Notes under the pieces: generated by a model
What the model was told of the DNA's origin: nothing
The model's database searches: none
What the model saw: only the letters and a program-made list of their open reading frames with translations
Source: Ditylenchus dipsaci
Taxonomy: Eukaryota; Nematoda; Chromadorea; Rhabditida; Anguinidae
Reading direction: 5' to 3'
Length of the DNA: 64,000 nucleotides
Assembly (NCBI GenBank): GCA_004194705.1
Contig: SADC01001238.1
Coordinates: forward strand, 257,796 to 321,795
Translations under genes and position numbers: made by a program
Part shown: one piece after another, positions 54,980 through 64,000 of the stretch
How positions within the stretch are numbered: position 1 is the first letter of the stretch
How the letters are laid out: each line of letters opens with the position of its first letter

Positions 54980-57900
54980 CTATTGTGTGTAAAACTCTTG
55001 ATTAATTACAGGTTTACTGTGTGTGACAACCAATGGTCTATTAGTAGTCCTTGGAGAGACACGTGAGATGACTTTTGTCAAGCTGACTTCTGTTTTGTTC
55101 TGGCTCATGCAAAAAACCAATCTATATGGTTTAACAATCATTATTGTTGCAAATGGATTAATAACTGGAGACCAAGAAAGAAGGAAAGAGGATGACAGTG
55201 ACAGCAACTCAGCTATTTCACTTTTTCCAACGGAAGCTGATGCGAGTAATCCACTTGGAAACAGGGCAAAGATTATTGGCATGAAAGCCTGAAACATATT
55301 AAGTTGTTCAAATACTAGCTAAAAATTTTTTTTTTCTTTCTCGCATTTATGTCGCAAGTAAGTTTCTAAGCGCATCTCTACTACATAATTTAGACACAAA
55401 TCACTCGAAAAAGAAGCTGGAGGTATAAATAAGCATTAAAATTGTACTTCAGAAATATCTGCTCAGCGTTTTTTTTTTCAGAAAAATTGAAATCGTTAAA
55501 AATAAGACCAGCATCGTACGTTAGAACGGACTCAAATGTGTGTCTGAAACTACAAAAAACGATTTTGCTTGTCTTCATGTACCTTGCTTAATCGTATTTC
55601 TTCTAATTAGCGCCCCCGCCTGTGAATCGAAATCTTGTTCTTGGCATCATATTTTTGACCCATTTTCGATCATTTCTCTAAGACAAGTTACCACCAGTGT
55701 TGTAATTTTGTAAAAAATGGCACTGGCACCGCACCGGCACCAGCGTTGCGTGATGGCACCGCACCAGCTCCAGAGCCAAAGCCAATTTTTAGCACCTGCA
55801 CCGGTGCCAAAGGACGTTTTTGGCACCGGCACTAAATTTTCACTAAAAAGTTTGGATCGGCACCAATTTTTTGCTAAAAAATTCGGTCCAGCACCAACTT
55901 TATGCTAAAAAATTTAGACCGGCACTGGAAAAACTGTTTTAGCTATGTTTCTAGCTGCTGAAGACGTTAAAAAAATAAGTCATTTTTGACCATCGTTTTG
56001 GGGGGATCTTAGCCAGAGTACATGCATGTACTTCATTTAAAGGACCATGGTTTTTGGACGCATCGGCAAATCAGAAATTTGAATTGGCGGGGGACACTTT
56101 TTTACTCTAAAAAATATTCAACAATCATTTTTCCAATTATTTTTTGTTTGCATTAAAATTTTATCAAAATTTTGAACCATCTACTAGTTGAGCACAAGGT
56201 TGCTTACAAGCTCGGAGATATTAGTTATTCATGGACTAAGACATAAAATTTAATTTGCAAAGCAAATAAAAAATAATTGACATTCAAATTTAATTGGTCT
56301 CAATGATAAAAAGTGTCCCCCGCCAATTCAAATTTCGTAAATGTCGCTGCGTTCAAAAACCATGATCTTTTAAAGATTCGTTTTCTCACCCTAAATCTTT
56401 AGAATTTTCAAGACTTAAGGTCAAATCTTTATTTTGTCATTTCAAACTCGATTATCACTGGGTAAAATGGCACTTTTGACCAAAAATGACCAAATTGTAC
56501 TTTATTTGACCTGATTAGTGTAACTTACCCTGATATTAGCTTCTTTTCCAATTTGAAAAATTCTATTTCGATAAAGAAAATTTTACAGCTTTCAGTAAAG
56601 TGCAAAATGCAAAAAAGGTATGAAAAGGGGTCGTTAAATAGATGTTGTTGTTGAATCGAAGCTTGCCTGTATCGAAAGACACTGTCGAAAGGCACACAAA
56701 AATTGTTTCATTATTTATTATATCAATTGCCGAAATCATGATCCTTGCAATATTTTGAGCTATACTAACGAATCAGGCTCAGTAACAGACTATCTGAAAC
56801 CAAATCGACTAGAGCCATCAGAAAAAGCTATAGTTAAAAATTTGAAAAAATGATTATTTTCTAGGAAAGAACATGTTGACAAAGATTGGTAACATAAACT
56901 TTTTCCATTTATAGTTCAGCGCTAAAAGTATTTTTGCACTGACGCACCTGAAATGACCTCAGCAGCAACGTTTTGGCATCGGCGCTGCACCGGAGCCGGC
57001 CAAAATAGCTTGACCGGCACGCATCGGCTCCGCACCGGTGCCGCCTGAAAATTTTGCACCGGACCCGGTGCGGGCACCGGAGCTTTTACAACACTGGGTA
57101 CTTTTTTTAACGAGAAAGATAAGCTGTCAAATGGTTGGTGACTTGCTTGAGAGGAGTGATCAAAGGTGGGTCAAAACACAATGCCAAAAACACGATTTTG
57201 AGTAAGGATATACTAAAATATATGAGACAGGAAAAAGTATGTTTTGGACAGAAAAAAATATACCAGAAAAAATACCGGCGCTACTTGCACATACGTCCAC
57301 TACCGCATAAAATAACTCTGGTATGCATACATTCTTAATGCATCCAGAGTCACTTTCGAGTGATTTGCGTCTAAGGTATGTGGGTGAGCGCGTCTCAACT
57401 CCAAGCCCCAAGCCCCCTGCGCCCACGAAGAGGCGCAGGGCACTTATCTTAGACATATTCGACTCTTGATCAAAAATGCATTTAGAGGCTGTTTTCGCCA
57501 AGTCCCATGTTGAAAAACATGGTAAAATAGGCGAAATTTCAAAATGTCCAAAACTCAATTTTTCATTGACCAGAACTCAAAAATAATGTCTTTTTGAACT
57601 CCTGAGGCCATTTTAAGTCGATATAGGGTGTTTGGAAACACTTTAAAAAAAGTTTGTTTGGGGGCAGGTATATGCAAACACCGTCAAAATACCCTATACA
57701 GACCTATTGTTTGGAATACTGTACGATAAAATGTCAATTATTGTACCGCACTGTACGTATGTTTGAAGTGAAGGCATACTGTTGAGTATATGCAAGTATT
57801 TTGTGTACAGTCGTCGCTCTTTATAAGATGCACCCCTAAAGTTCGTTCACGCCTATGCTCTGACACTTTTTTTACCCCTATTTTTGAAGTTTTTTGCTAA

Positions 57901-59445
57901 ATGTGGTTCGGCAACTTAATCACAAAAATCGCAAAGACTCCAATTTTTCCGATCGTTTTTCAGAATCACGATAGTTTTGCCATTTAGACACGCAACGCTC
58001 GTTTTAACGTCTTCCTGTTTTTATCTATCCTTACTCATGGTGGACGCAATTTATTAAAGAAATTACCGTATGAGGCCTATTTCCATGTCTCATATTTTAT
58101 AACCCTGCTTATATAAATTAAACTATTTTGTAAAAAATTAATTATACCTGAACAACAAGAGCAACACTTATTTGAATATTGAATTCTCTGGATCGCTTAC
58201 TAGTGAGCATATTCAAAGATCTCTTCATTTTCAAAAATATCATTATGCTCGTGAAAATTATAATAAAATAAGTTAGGATAACCATAAAAAGAAAATAAAA
58301 TTGAAGCACTGCAACAAGACTCATGTTGACGTAGGTAGTATAAACAATGCAGAAAGTGAATAGAAGCGTCAAAAATATTGACACAGATAGCATGCCGAAA
58401 TATCTATATATGTTTAATTGAATCTCTCTGTAAAAATTGAGTACAAAATTCACTGATTTAAAAATTATGTTTCAAGTCCTCATATAGTATTTGGACTGTG
58501 TCCGTGGATTTTTTGAATTCCCGCCAAATATTTTTTTCGCCTATTTTGGCCTTTTTACATCAATTTTCGGGGTGTTTATCTCCGCACCCTCAAACAGGGC
58601 ACTGCAGCAACTCATAAGCTTTCAAATGAGCCTTAACTTGCCTCGGTGAAGTTTGATCGTAATTATGGTAAATACGGTAGCTCACATTCTTTGAAGGACT
58701 ACGGCCTTACGGTTCGCGCAAGGACAGCAATAATTAATGTACATTACAAGATCAATCAAGTTGCCTAGGTAACTCAGTGGTAGAGCATCAGCGAAATGTC
58801 GGTAATGACAGGGGTTCGATCCCGAACCACTTATTTATAATACTTTTTGATCATTTAAACATTAATAAAAAAATATTGTCAAATAATTACGCGTAAAACC
58901 CCAAGTGCATTTAGAAATTTATACGGGTCGAAAAGAAACTGTTAATAGTTTAAGGGTTAATATTACTTAATAGTAATAAAAATTAATATTACCTGCATAC
59001 TATCAAATAGCGATGTATAAATTGAACGGGCAAAGCCCACTGTGAAAAAACGATTACAGTAATATACATAAAAACATATTCAAGTTTCCAGAATTATCGG
59101 AATGGCTAAATAAACCATATTGCAAAATGGCTGTTGCACCGGATTTTACGTATATTACCTGTAAAATATATATTAAATTTTTACTTAAAAAAATTAAGCT
59201 TTATTTGAAAATGATTTTACCGGAATAACAGTGCTACTAACTGTTAAATATATTAAATCAATGACAACAGTTTGTAGAAGTATCTTACTGTAACTTTTCA
59301 TTTCTTTTACAGTTTTCTTGAAGATCAACCAAATAAGAAAAATATTCAAGGCAAATCCTAATAAAAAGATAGGCCACTGTTAACTCTGTAAACTAAGGCA
59401 TTCATTGATTAATGCGAAAAGAAATTCAAGAATCTTTTCTATCAT
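54980..59445 (-). CDS. Seven-transmembrane chemoreceptor of Str/Srd type, possibly decayed
   Basis: Nematode serpentine receptor for chemosensation, predicted in the neuronal ciliary membrane. Exon 1 (59445-59224): MIEKILEFLF ... PIFLLGFALNIFLIWLIF (TM1), KSYSKILLQTVVIDLIYL (TM2), with an in-frame TAA between them near 59390. Exon 2 (about 59162-58993): SGATAILQYGLF ... SQWALPVQFIHRYLIVCR, with one frame break at a T-run. Exon 3 (58427-58148): REIQLNIYRYFGMLSVSIF and three further hydrophobic helices, ending ISVALVVQ. Exon 4 (55287-54980): AFMPIIFALFP (TM6), FLLSWSPVINPFATIMIV and KPYR (TM7 signature), then a long tail. Splice phases fit. The 2.86-kb last intron is filled with fold-backs (55695-57096, 57240-57700). 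The stop in exon 1 suggests a pseudogene or a misread start. Confidence 0.75.
55695..57096. mobile_element. hAT-like fold-back with CAGTGTTGTAA ends and GGCACCGG repeats
   Basis: CAGTGTTGTAATTTTG at the left and, inverted, CAGTGTTGTAAAAGCTCC at the right. Subterminal GGCACCGGCACC units lie on both arms. Nested inside (56038-56375) is a copy of the AAAGGACCATGGTTTTTG / TTGAATTGGCGGGGGAC palindrome. Ends resemble the 60004-62497 element. Confidence 0.7.
58760..58835 (+). other. tRNA-like pol III promoter boxes
   Basis: TAACTCAGTGGTAGAGCA matches the internal A box and GGTTCGATCCC the B box, at tRNA-like spacing. The stems after the T loop do not pair properly, so it is probably a tRNA pseudogene or SINE head, not a working tRNA gene. 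It lies upstream of exon 3 of the chemoreceptor, within intron 2. Confidence 0.45.
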
Positions 59446-60498
59446 AAAAGTAATAGTTATCAAATGTAAAGTGTTTTCGTTACATATTGTTTCAAGCATG
59501 TGAATACCATGTACCAACCGACACATTTTTCATTATAAATATGAATACAGTCGGATTAATGGTGTTCATTGTAGTCTCAACATTTTTTGTACTTTCTCAG
59601 TATTATTATTTCATTACAAGCATGAAAAATGCACTGGCATTAGAAAAAGTTCTTTTTCATGAAGTTGGATACAGTCTCACTAAAGCTGGTCATTGTAGTA
59701 TGCATTTTTTTTTTATTGTGCTTTCTAATTATTTTTTGGAATCACACACCTTGAAATGTATTCTTATAAGTCTCAGTTTATTTGTTACGAAATAGTTGAA
59801 AATAAGTATTTTTTTTAGAAAAAGTAAGAAAGTAAACACCATTTGAATGAGGTTTGGTCAGAAATATACTGAAAGAGAAATAGATAGGTAACCATGCTAA
59901 ACACCCATGCACATTTTTTTGAACTGAACACTTACAGAATACTTCCTCTATCGATTTTAAAAGTTTTCGACTGTCCTTTCTACTAATTTTTTTGCATCAT
60001 CAGCAGTGTTGTCAATTTTGGTTACTAACTTGCCTGCTAAAAGCTTTTGGTCATTTTTAGCGGTTTCTTCAAAAAACTTTTTTGGCATACTGCTAACAAG
60101 AGTTTTCAGGAAAAGCATTCGAAAAAAAAGCTGACAAAAGCTTTTTGCAAAAGCTTTTTGGTTCTAAATGCCAAGAAAAGCTTTTTGCAAAAGCTTTCGA
60201 GGTCTTTATGCCAAGAAAAGTTTTTTACAAAAGCTTTTGGGTCTTATTCCAAGAAGAGCTTTTTGCCAAAAGCTTTTGGGGTCTTTATGCCAAGAAAAGC
60301 TTTTTACAAAAGCTTTTGGGGTCTTATTCCAAGAAGAGCTTTTTGCCAAAAGCTTTTGAGTTCTTTATGCCAATAAAAGCTTTTTGCAAAAGCTTTTGGT
60401 GTACCAATGCCAAGGAAAGCTTTGACTGTTTATAACAGTGGCGCCCGATTTTTCGGTGAAAATTTGCAAAAAAGCCGTCTTCCGTCTCAGTTCCATTT

Positions 60499-61333
60499 AT
60501 GACTGTTGTATTTTTAGGTTGTATGCGTTGTTTGGGTGGCTGCGGATCGAAGTTTCGACTCTTGGCTGCTGCTATCAGTGTGCTGAGCTATGGTTCTGGT
60601 GCGAGCGATCTTTCTTCCGCGCCTTCCGATGGTTTCCATGGTGACTTGTTGGTTGGAGAGTTGCCTTTTTCAGTTGACAGCTCGCGAATCATGTCAGTGT
60701 CTTTTCATTGGTTTTCATTTAAGTTAAGTCTCTTTATCTTTCAGCAAGCTGAAGCTCAAAAAGAATACAGGAGTGGCAAAAGTCGGAGTCGAGTTGGTTA
60801 TTCCAGAAGGACGACATAAGCGATCAGGTAGGATATCTGGCTAACTTCACGTTGTCCGGCATTCTCGACTGTGATCTTTCTGTTAGCTTTGTAAGTTACC
60901 CATTTATTTGACTTATGTCCGTCTAATGTTTTCAGCCCTCTGAATACAAGATTCTTGAGCCTCTGGTCCAGCAGACGACGGAAGCTTCTTCTCAAGCGCA
61001 GACTGGCTGGCCCATTTTTTTTTCTGGTGGTGCGTGCCGTTGTGCAGCCAGCTAAGGAAATCAGCAACCAGCCTGCCGTTCATACCAGCCTTAGTCAATG
61101 ATGTGTCGTCATGTTCCGCCAAAGATGTCCGATGCTCTTCAGAAGCTGTGGTTGCCTTAGAAGTGGAATCTCCATCATTAGAATCTCTTGTACCAGTTTT
61201 GTCTTTGTATTGTGATAACAAGGCTGTGGTTGCCGGTTCCCCCGGCTTGCCATGGTGCACTAATAAAGCACCAGTTAGGAAAAAGTCTACTTTTCTATTT
61301 CCCGTCTCTATCCTTCTGTCGTCCCTTTTCTAA
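60499..61333 (+). other. Intron-containing coding-like cargo within the hAT-like element
   Basis: Plus-strand frames give MTVVFLGCMRCLGGCGSKF, then SDLSSAPSDGFHGDLLVG and LPFSVDSSRII, joined across a good intron (GTCAGTG to TATCTTTCAG, about 60690-60743) to KLKLKKNTGVAKVGVELVIP and EGRHKRS. A further acceptor (TGTTTTCAG near 60935) precedes PSEYKILEPLVQQTTEASSQ. Beyond that frames change, and the minus strand is also open, so limits are unsure. No family recognised; G+C is higher than the neighbours. Confidence 0.4.
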
Positions 61334-61429
61334 ATTACCCCAATTTTGGTCATGATGTTCGTATTGTAATTATGGGCATATTGCTGAATTAAAAAATTGT
61401 ACTTCTAAAATATTGCAGGATACCGGAGG

Positions 61430-61930
61430 TGTTTGAAGTAATTTGAGGTATTAAGGGTGGTTTTTAACAGTTTGACAGTTTTAACAGTGGTTTAGAGCCA
61501 TTGAAATTTGGGCGTTAAATGTACTTTTATCTGGTTTTGGTTTTGAAAGATTTAAGGTGGTTTCGGATGATTGAGACCATTTGGGTGTTTAGTGTGGATT
61601 TGAGGTGATTTCGGGCGGATTAGTATTATTTAGACCACTCAGGGTGTTTGGGGTGGTTTTGAGCAGTTTAGGATTTTTTGATAAGATTTGGAAATTTTCA
61701 GGGCGATTTTAGGCAGTTTCAAGTGGTTTCAAACCATCTGGTCTGTTTCGGGTGGTTTTGGGTGTTTTCGCATGATTTAGGACCATTAGGCGTGTTTAAG
61801 GCGGTTTTGAGTGGTTTTGGATGGTTTGAGACCATTTGGGGTGTTTAGGATGGTATTGAGTGGTTCGGCGTGATTTGGGATCGTTTGCGATCATTTGGGG
61901 TGTTCTGAGTGATTTGGTGCCATTTAGGGT
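61430..61930. repeat. Degenerate G/T-rich minisatellite
   Basis: Successive imperfect units such as GGTGGTTTTGGGTG, GACCATTTGGGGTGTTT and TTTCGGATGATT repeat for 500 bp on one strand. Unit length is irregular (about 20-50 bp). It lies inside the 60004-62497 element. Confidence 0.65.
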
Positions 61931-62518
61931 GAGCGAGTGAGAGTGAAAAGGCTGCATTGGGGACGCGCCTTAAGTGAAACGTTAGGCTGTTCTCTTTAAT
62001 TTTTTGATAGTCCACAACCACGAGTTTCAGACAAAAGCATTTAAAAACACGATAACAGAAAACCTTTTTGGTAAAGCATCAAGTGTTCAAGATTCCTAAA
62101 AGCTTTTGGCAAAAAGCTTTCCTTGGCATTGGTACCCCGAAAGTTTTTGCAAAAAGCTTTTCATGGTTTTTAGAACCTAAAAGCTTTAGCAAAAAAACTT
62201 TTCATAGTATTTAGAACCCAAAAGCTTTTGGCAAAAAGCTTTCCTTGGAATTCTTACCCAAAAGCTTTTGCAAAAAGCTTTTCTTGGCATTTAGACCCCA
62301 AAAGCTTTTGCAAAAAGCTTTTTTGGCATAAAGAACTCAAAAGCTTTTGCAAAAAGCTTTTCTTGGCATTTAGCGTTGAAAAGCTTTTTGCAAAAAACTT
62401 TTGCGGCATTCTGCCTTGAGATGCTTTTTGTAAATTCCTCTCTGGCGTTGCGTTCGGGAAAAGCTCAATTACTAATGCCCGAAAATTGACAACACTGATC
62501 ATCAGTCATTAGTGCATA

Positions 62519-63124
62519 CAGTGCCGCAACTTCAAACTGACGACTTATTTGAATTCGTTTTTTCTACACTTTAAGCAATTTTTTCAAAAGAAGCCATGAA
62601 AGAAAACTTGTAGAGGACGTTTCGGCACATCTTTTAGCAAACTTTTTTTTTTCTGAATATTGTCTCGAATTTTTTTCCAAAAGCTCATTTTTCAATTTTT
62701 TTTTACAAAATCGGTTTTCCGCGATTTTGTGGGAAAAAAATTGCACCTGAAACATTGCTTATTCTTTTTTTAACGATATTTCAGGGAGGAGAATAATGAG
62801 GAATGAACTCGATAGAAAATAGAGAACAACTTTGGAGGTAGTCAAAAAAAATTCGAAGATTCTGCCACCTCCGAACTTGGGAGGCCTTTTACCCTCAAAA
62901 CCAATTTCCTATCATTCCTATCAAGTTCGTTGTCGTCCATTCGCAAAGCCAGAACGACGAATGTCGCTACCGTAACCTACAAAGAATTAGAAAAAAAAAT
63001 TTTAACTAAAAGATGAACCGAAACGCCCTCTACAAGTTTGCTTTCATGACCTTCAGTGAAAAAATTGCTTAAAGTGTAGAAAAAATGAAATCAAATAAGT
63101 CGTCAATTTGAAGTTGCGGCACTG
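62519..63124. mobile_element. Fold-back MITE with CAGTGCCGCAACTTCAAA ends
   Basis: Long inverted arms start CAGTGCCGCAACTTCAAACT and end with the complement; they continue through GACGACTTATTTGA and CTCTACAAGTTT. Flanks AGTGCATA and ATTGCACA are a possible degraded 8-bp duplication. It begins 13 bp after the duplication of the 60004-62497 element. Confidence 0.75.
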
Positions 63125-63569
63125 ATTGCACATATTTGGAAATACCGAAAAATCGTTACAGCCAATGACATTATGAAAATTTGAAAAAGATTGCATACAA
63201 TTTCTCACCCTATTAGCGAACACCCACCCCCAGCAAATTTCACTTTTAACCTTAAGTAAAAAGTACCCAATGTACCCGTTTTAGACCACAAAAAAATACG
63301 TCAACTATTTATTATCAGGGCGTAACGTTAGCGCGTAACACTAACACATACAATAACTAAAACAGAATTTCACTAATCATTAGATATCTTCTGATAAGAA
63401 ATATAATAATAGTCTTTTTGTCACTTTACAACTTTTGTTTGAAGGTGGTTTTGATCAAATTGGCTTGCTGTTTTCAAAACTTACAATGTTGGAATAAAAT
63501 ATTTTTCAAGCTGTTAAAAAATATTATTCTTTAAATTTTAAGCTTCGAAAATATATTGGAAGCCTCGAA

Positions 63570-63883
63570 ATGACAACTGCTGAAACCTACCCGAAAACCA
63601 TAGAAGAATTTACATTTCACATCTCAAGCAACGATGATTTCTGGGCCTTTCTTTTCAACGACAATGCAGAAGACAAAAAGAGACGAGTAGGCATTTGTTC
63701 CTCTTGCTATTAATGCAAATATCTCGAATGTTTTAGACACTGCTGCGTAGAATGGTGTCAGTATTCCATGGCTATAAAGAATGGCATCAAAATGAAGGTA
63801 GAAGTGCTGAAAATTCTTTGCGGTTTTCAGAGTTTTCTAGAAGTTACTCTGAGAAATATCATGTCCGTTTTGACTCAGCTATG
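63570..63883 (+). CDS. Unknown protein, first exons only
   Basis: ATG at 63570 opens a 39-codon exon (MTTAETYPKTIEEFTFHISS, then NDDFWAFLFND, KKRR) ending at a GT donor at 63687. A 50-nt intron ending TTTTAG leads to exon 2 (63737 on): TLLRRMVSVFHGYKEWHQNE. A 33-nt GT...AG segment (63798-63830) is divisible by three, so it may be retained coding (GRSAENSLRFS) or a tiny intron. The frame continues SRSYSEKYHVRFDSAM to a donor at 63884. Acidic/aromatic start and clean splice sites argue for a real gene. No family recognised; it continues past the window or into unseen exons. Confidence 0.55.
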
Positions 63884-64000
63884 GTCAGTTTTTTTCATTT
63901 AAACATAAAAACAAAATAGAAATTGTGAAGTGAATTAAAAAGATTTATTGTCATAATTTAGCTTATAGTATTTGACATGTGTGGGTGTGTGTGTCGTATT

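Larger units (their letters stand above)
60004..62497. mobile_element. 2.5-kb hAT-like element with long compound TIRs and cargo
   Basis: CAGTGTTGTCAATTTTGG opens and, inverted, CAGTGTTGTCAATTTTCGG closes; perfect ATCATCAG copies flank it (59996-60003, 62498-62505). Each arm then has about 350-400 bp of units such as GCCAAGAAAAGCTTTTTGCA and AAAAGCTTTTGG. The centre holds a spliced-looking coding stretch (60490-61335) and a degenerate GGTTTTGGGTGGTTT minisatellite (61430-61930). No transposase is recognised. Confidence 0.8.

Noticed and set aside
58760..58835. Functional tRNA gene
   Set aside because: A and B boxes are good, but T-stem and acceptor pairing fail and no credible anticodon stem forms; kept only as a tRNA-like feature.
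59487..59795. Hydrophobic plus-strand ORF of 102 codons
   Set aside because: No family features or splice partners; lies just upstream of the minus-strand chemoreceptor and could be chance in AT-rich DNA.
60047..60435. ORFs repeating KSFLPKAF/RKAFCKSF in three frames
   Set aside because: They translate the tandem AAAAGCTTTTTGC units of a transposon terminal repeat; the mirror ORFs at 62228-62502 come from the other arm.

Overview
The window is nuclear DNA from a nematode. Genes are built of short exons split by roughly 45-60 nt introns ending in TTTCAG, TTTTAG or TTAAG. A perfect 22-nt match to the canonical SL1 spliced leader lies at 38384-38405. Protein families fit: a GH19 chitinase with nematode-style flanks, trypsin-like domains of nematode type, a short secreted C-type lectin, SLC17-like MFS and Str/Srd-like chemoreceptor genes. 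Intergenic DNA and long introns are packed with fold-back elements and DNA transposons. I see no bacterial genes, rRNA or CRISPR.

Layout. 1-1472(-): 5' part of a GH19 chitinase, running off the left edge. 1988-3330: decayed hAT transposon. 3578-4221: fold-back elements. 4600-4944(+): small secreted PLA2-like protein. 5281-11881(-): aspartyl-protease homologue whose two catalytic motifs are both lost, with a MULE transposon (9461-11514) inside. 12178-14800: pogo/Tigger-like MITE and large fold-backs. 14875-17634(+): four tandem trypsin-like domains, only the third keeping the catalytic triad. 17747-19585: fold-backs and a hAT MITE. 20118-24503(+): C-type lectin plus Ser/Thr/Pro-rich stalk plus repeated unknown modules. 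25500-27258: ill-defined coding remnants. 27393-28424: Merlin transposon. 29160-34663(-): SLC17-like transporter. 35238-35900: GGC-repeat fold-back. 37830-38720: a promoter-like, possibly LTR-like stretch with the SL1 sequence. 39147-41408: MITEs. 41863-46657(-): ILVBL/HACL2-type thiamine-diphosphate enzyme. 48746-53570(+): malonyl-CoA-synthetase-like (MatB/ACSF3) enzyme, divergent from it. 54002-54656: MULE-like MITE. 54980-59445(-): chemoreceptor. 60004-62497: hAT-like element with long compound terminal repeats and spliced-looking cargo. 63570-end(+): first exons of an unknown gene.

Two themes run through the window. (1) Nearly every multi-exon gene matches its family across correct splice sites, yet carries one or more single-base frame breaks, mostly at short homopolymers. 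Either the assembly loses homopolymer bases or many of these genes are decaying. (2) Large introns are large because fold-back elements sit in them. The secreted or gut-like genes (chitinase, PLA2-like, aspartyl-protease-like, trypsin-like, lectin) fill the left half; two CoA-metabolism genes form a divergent pair in the right half.
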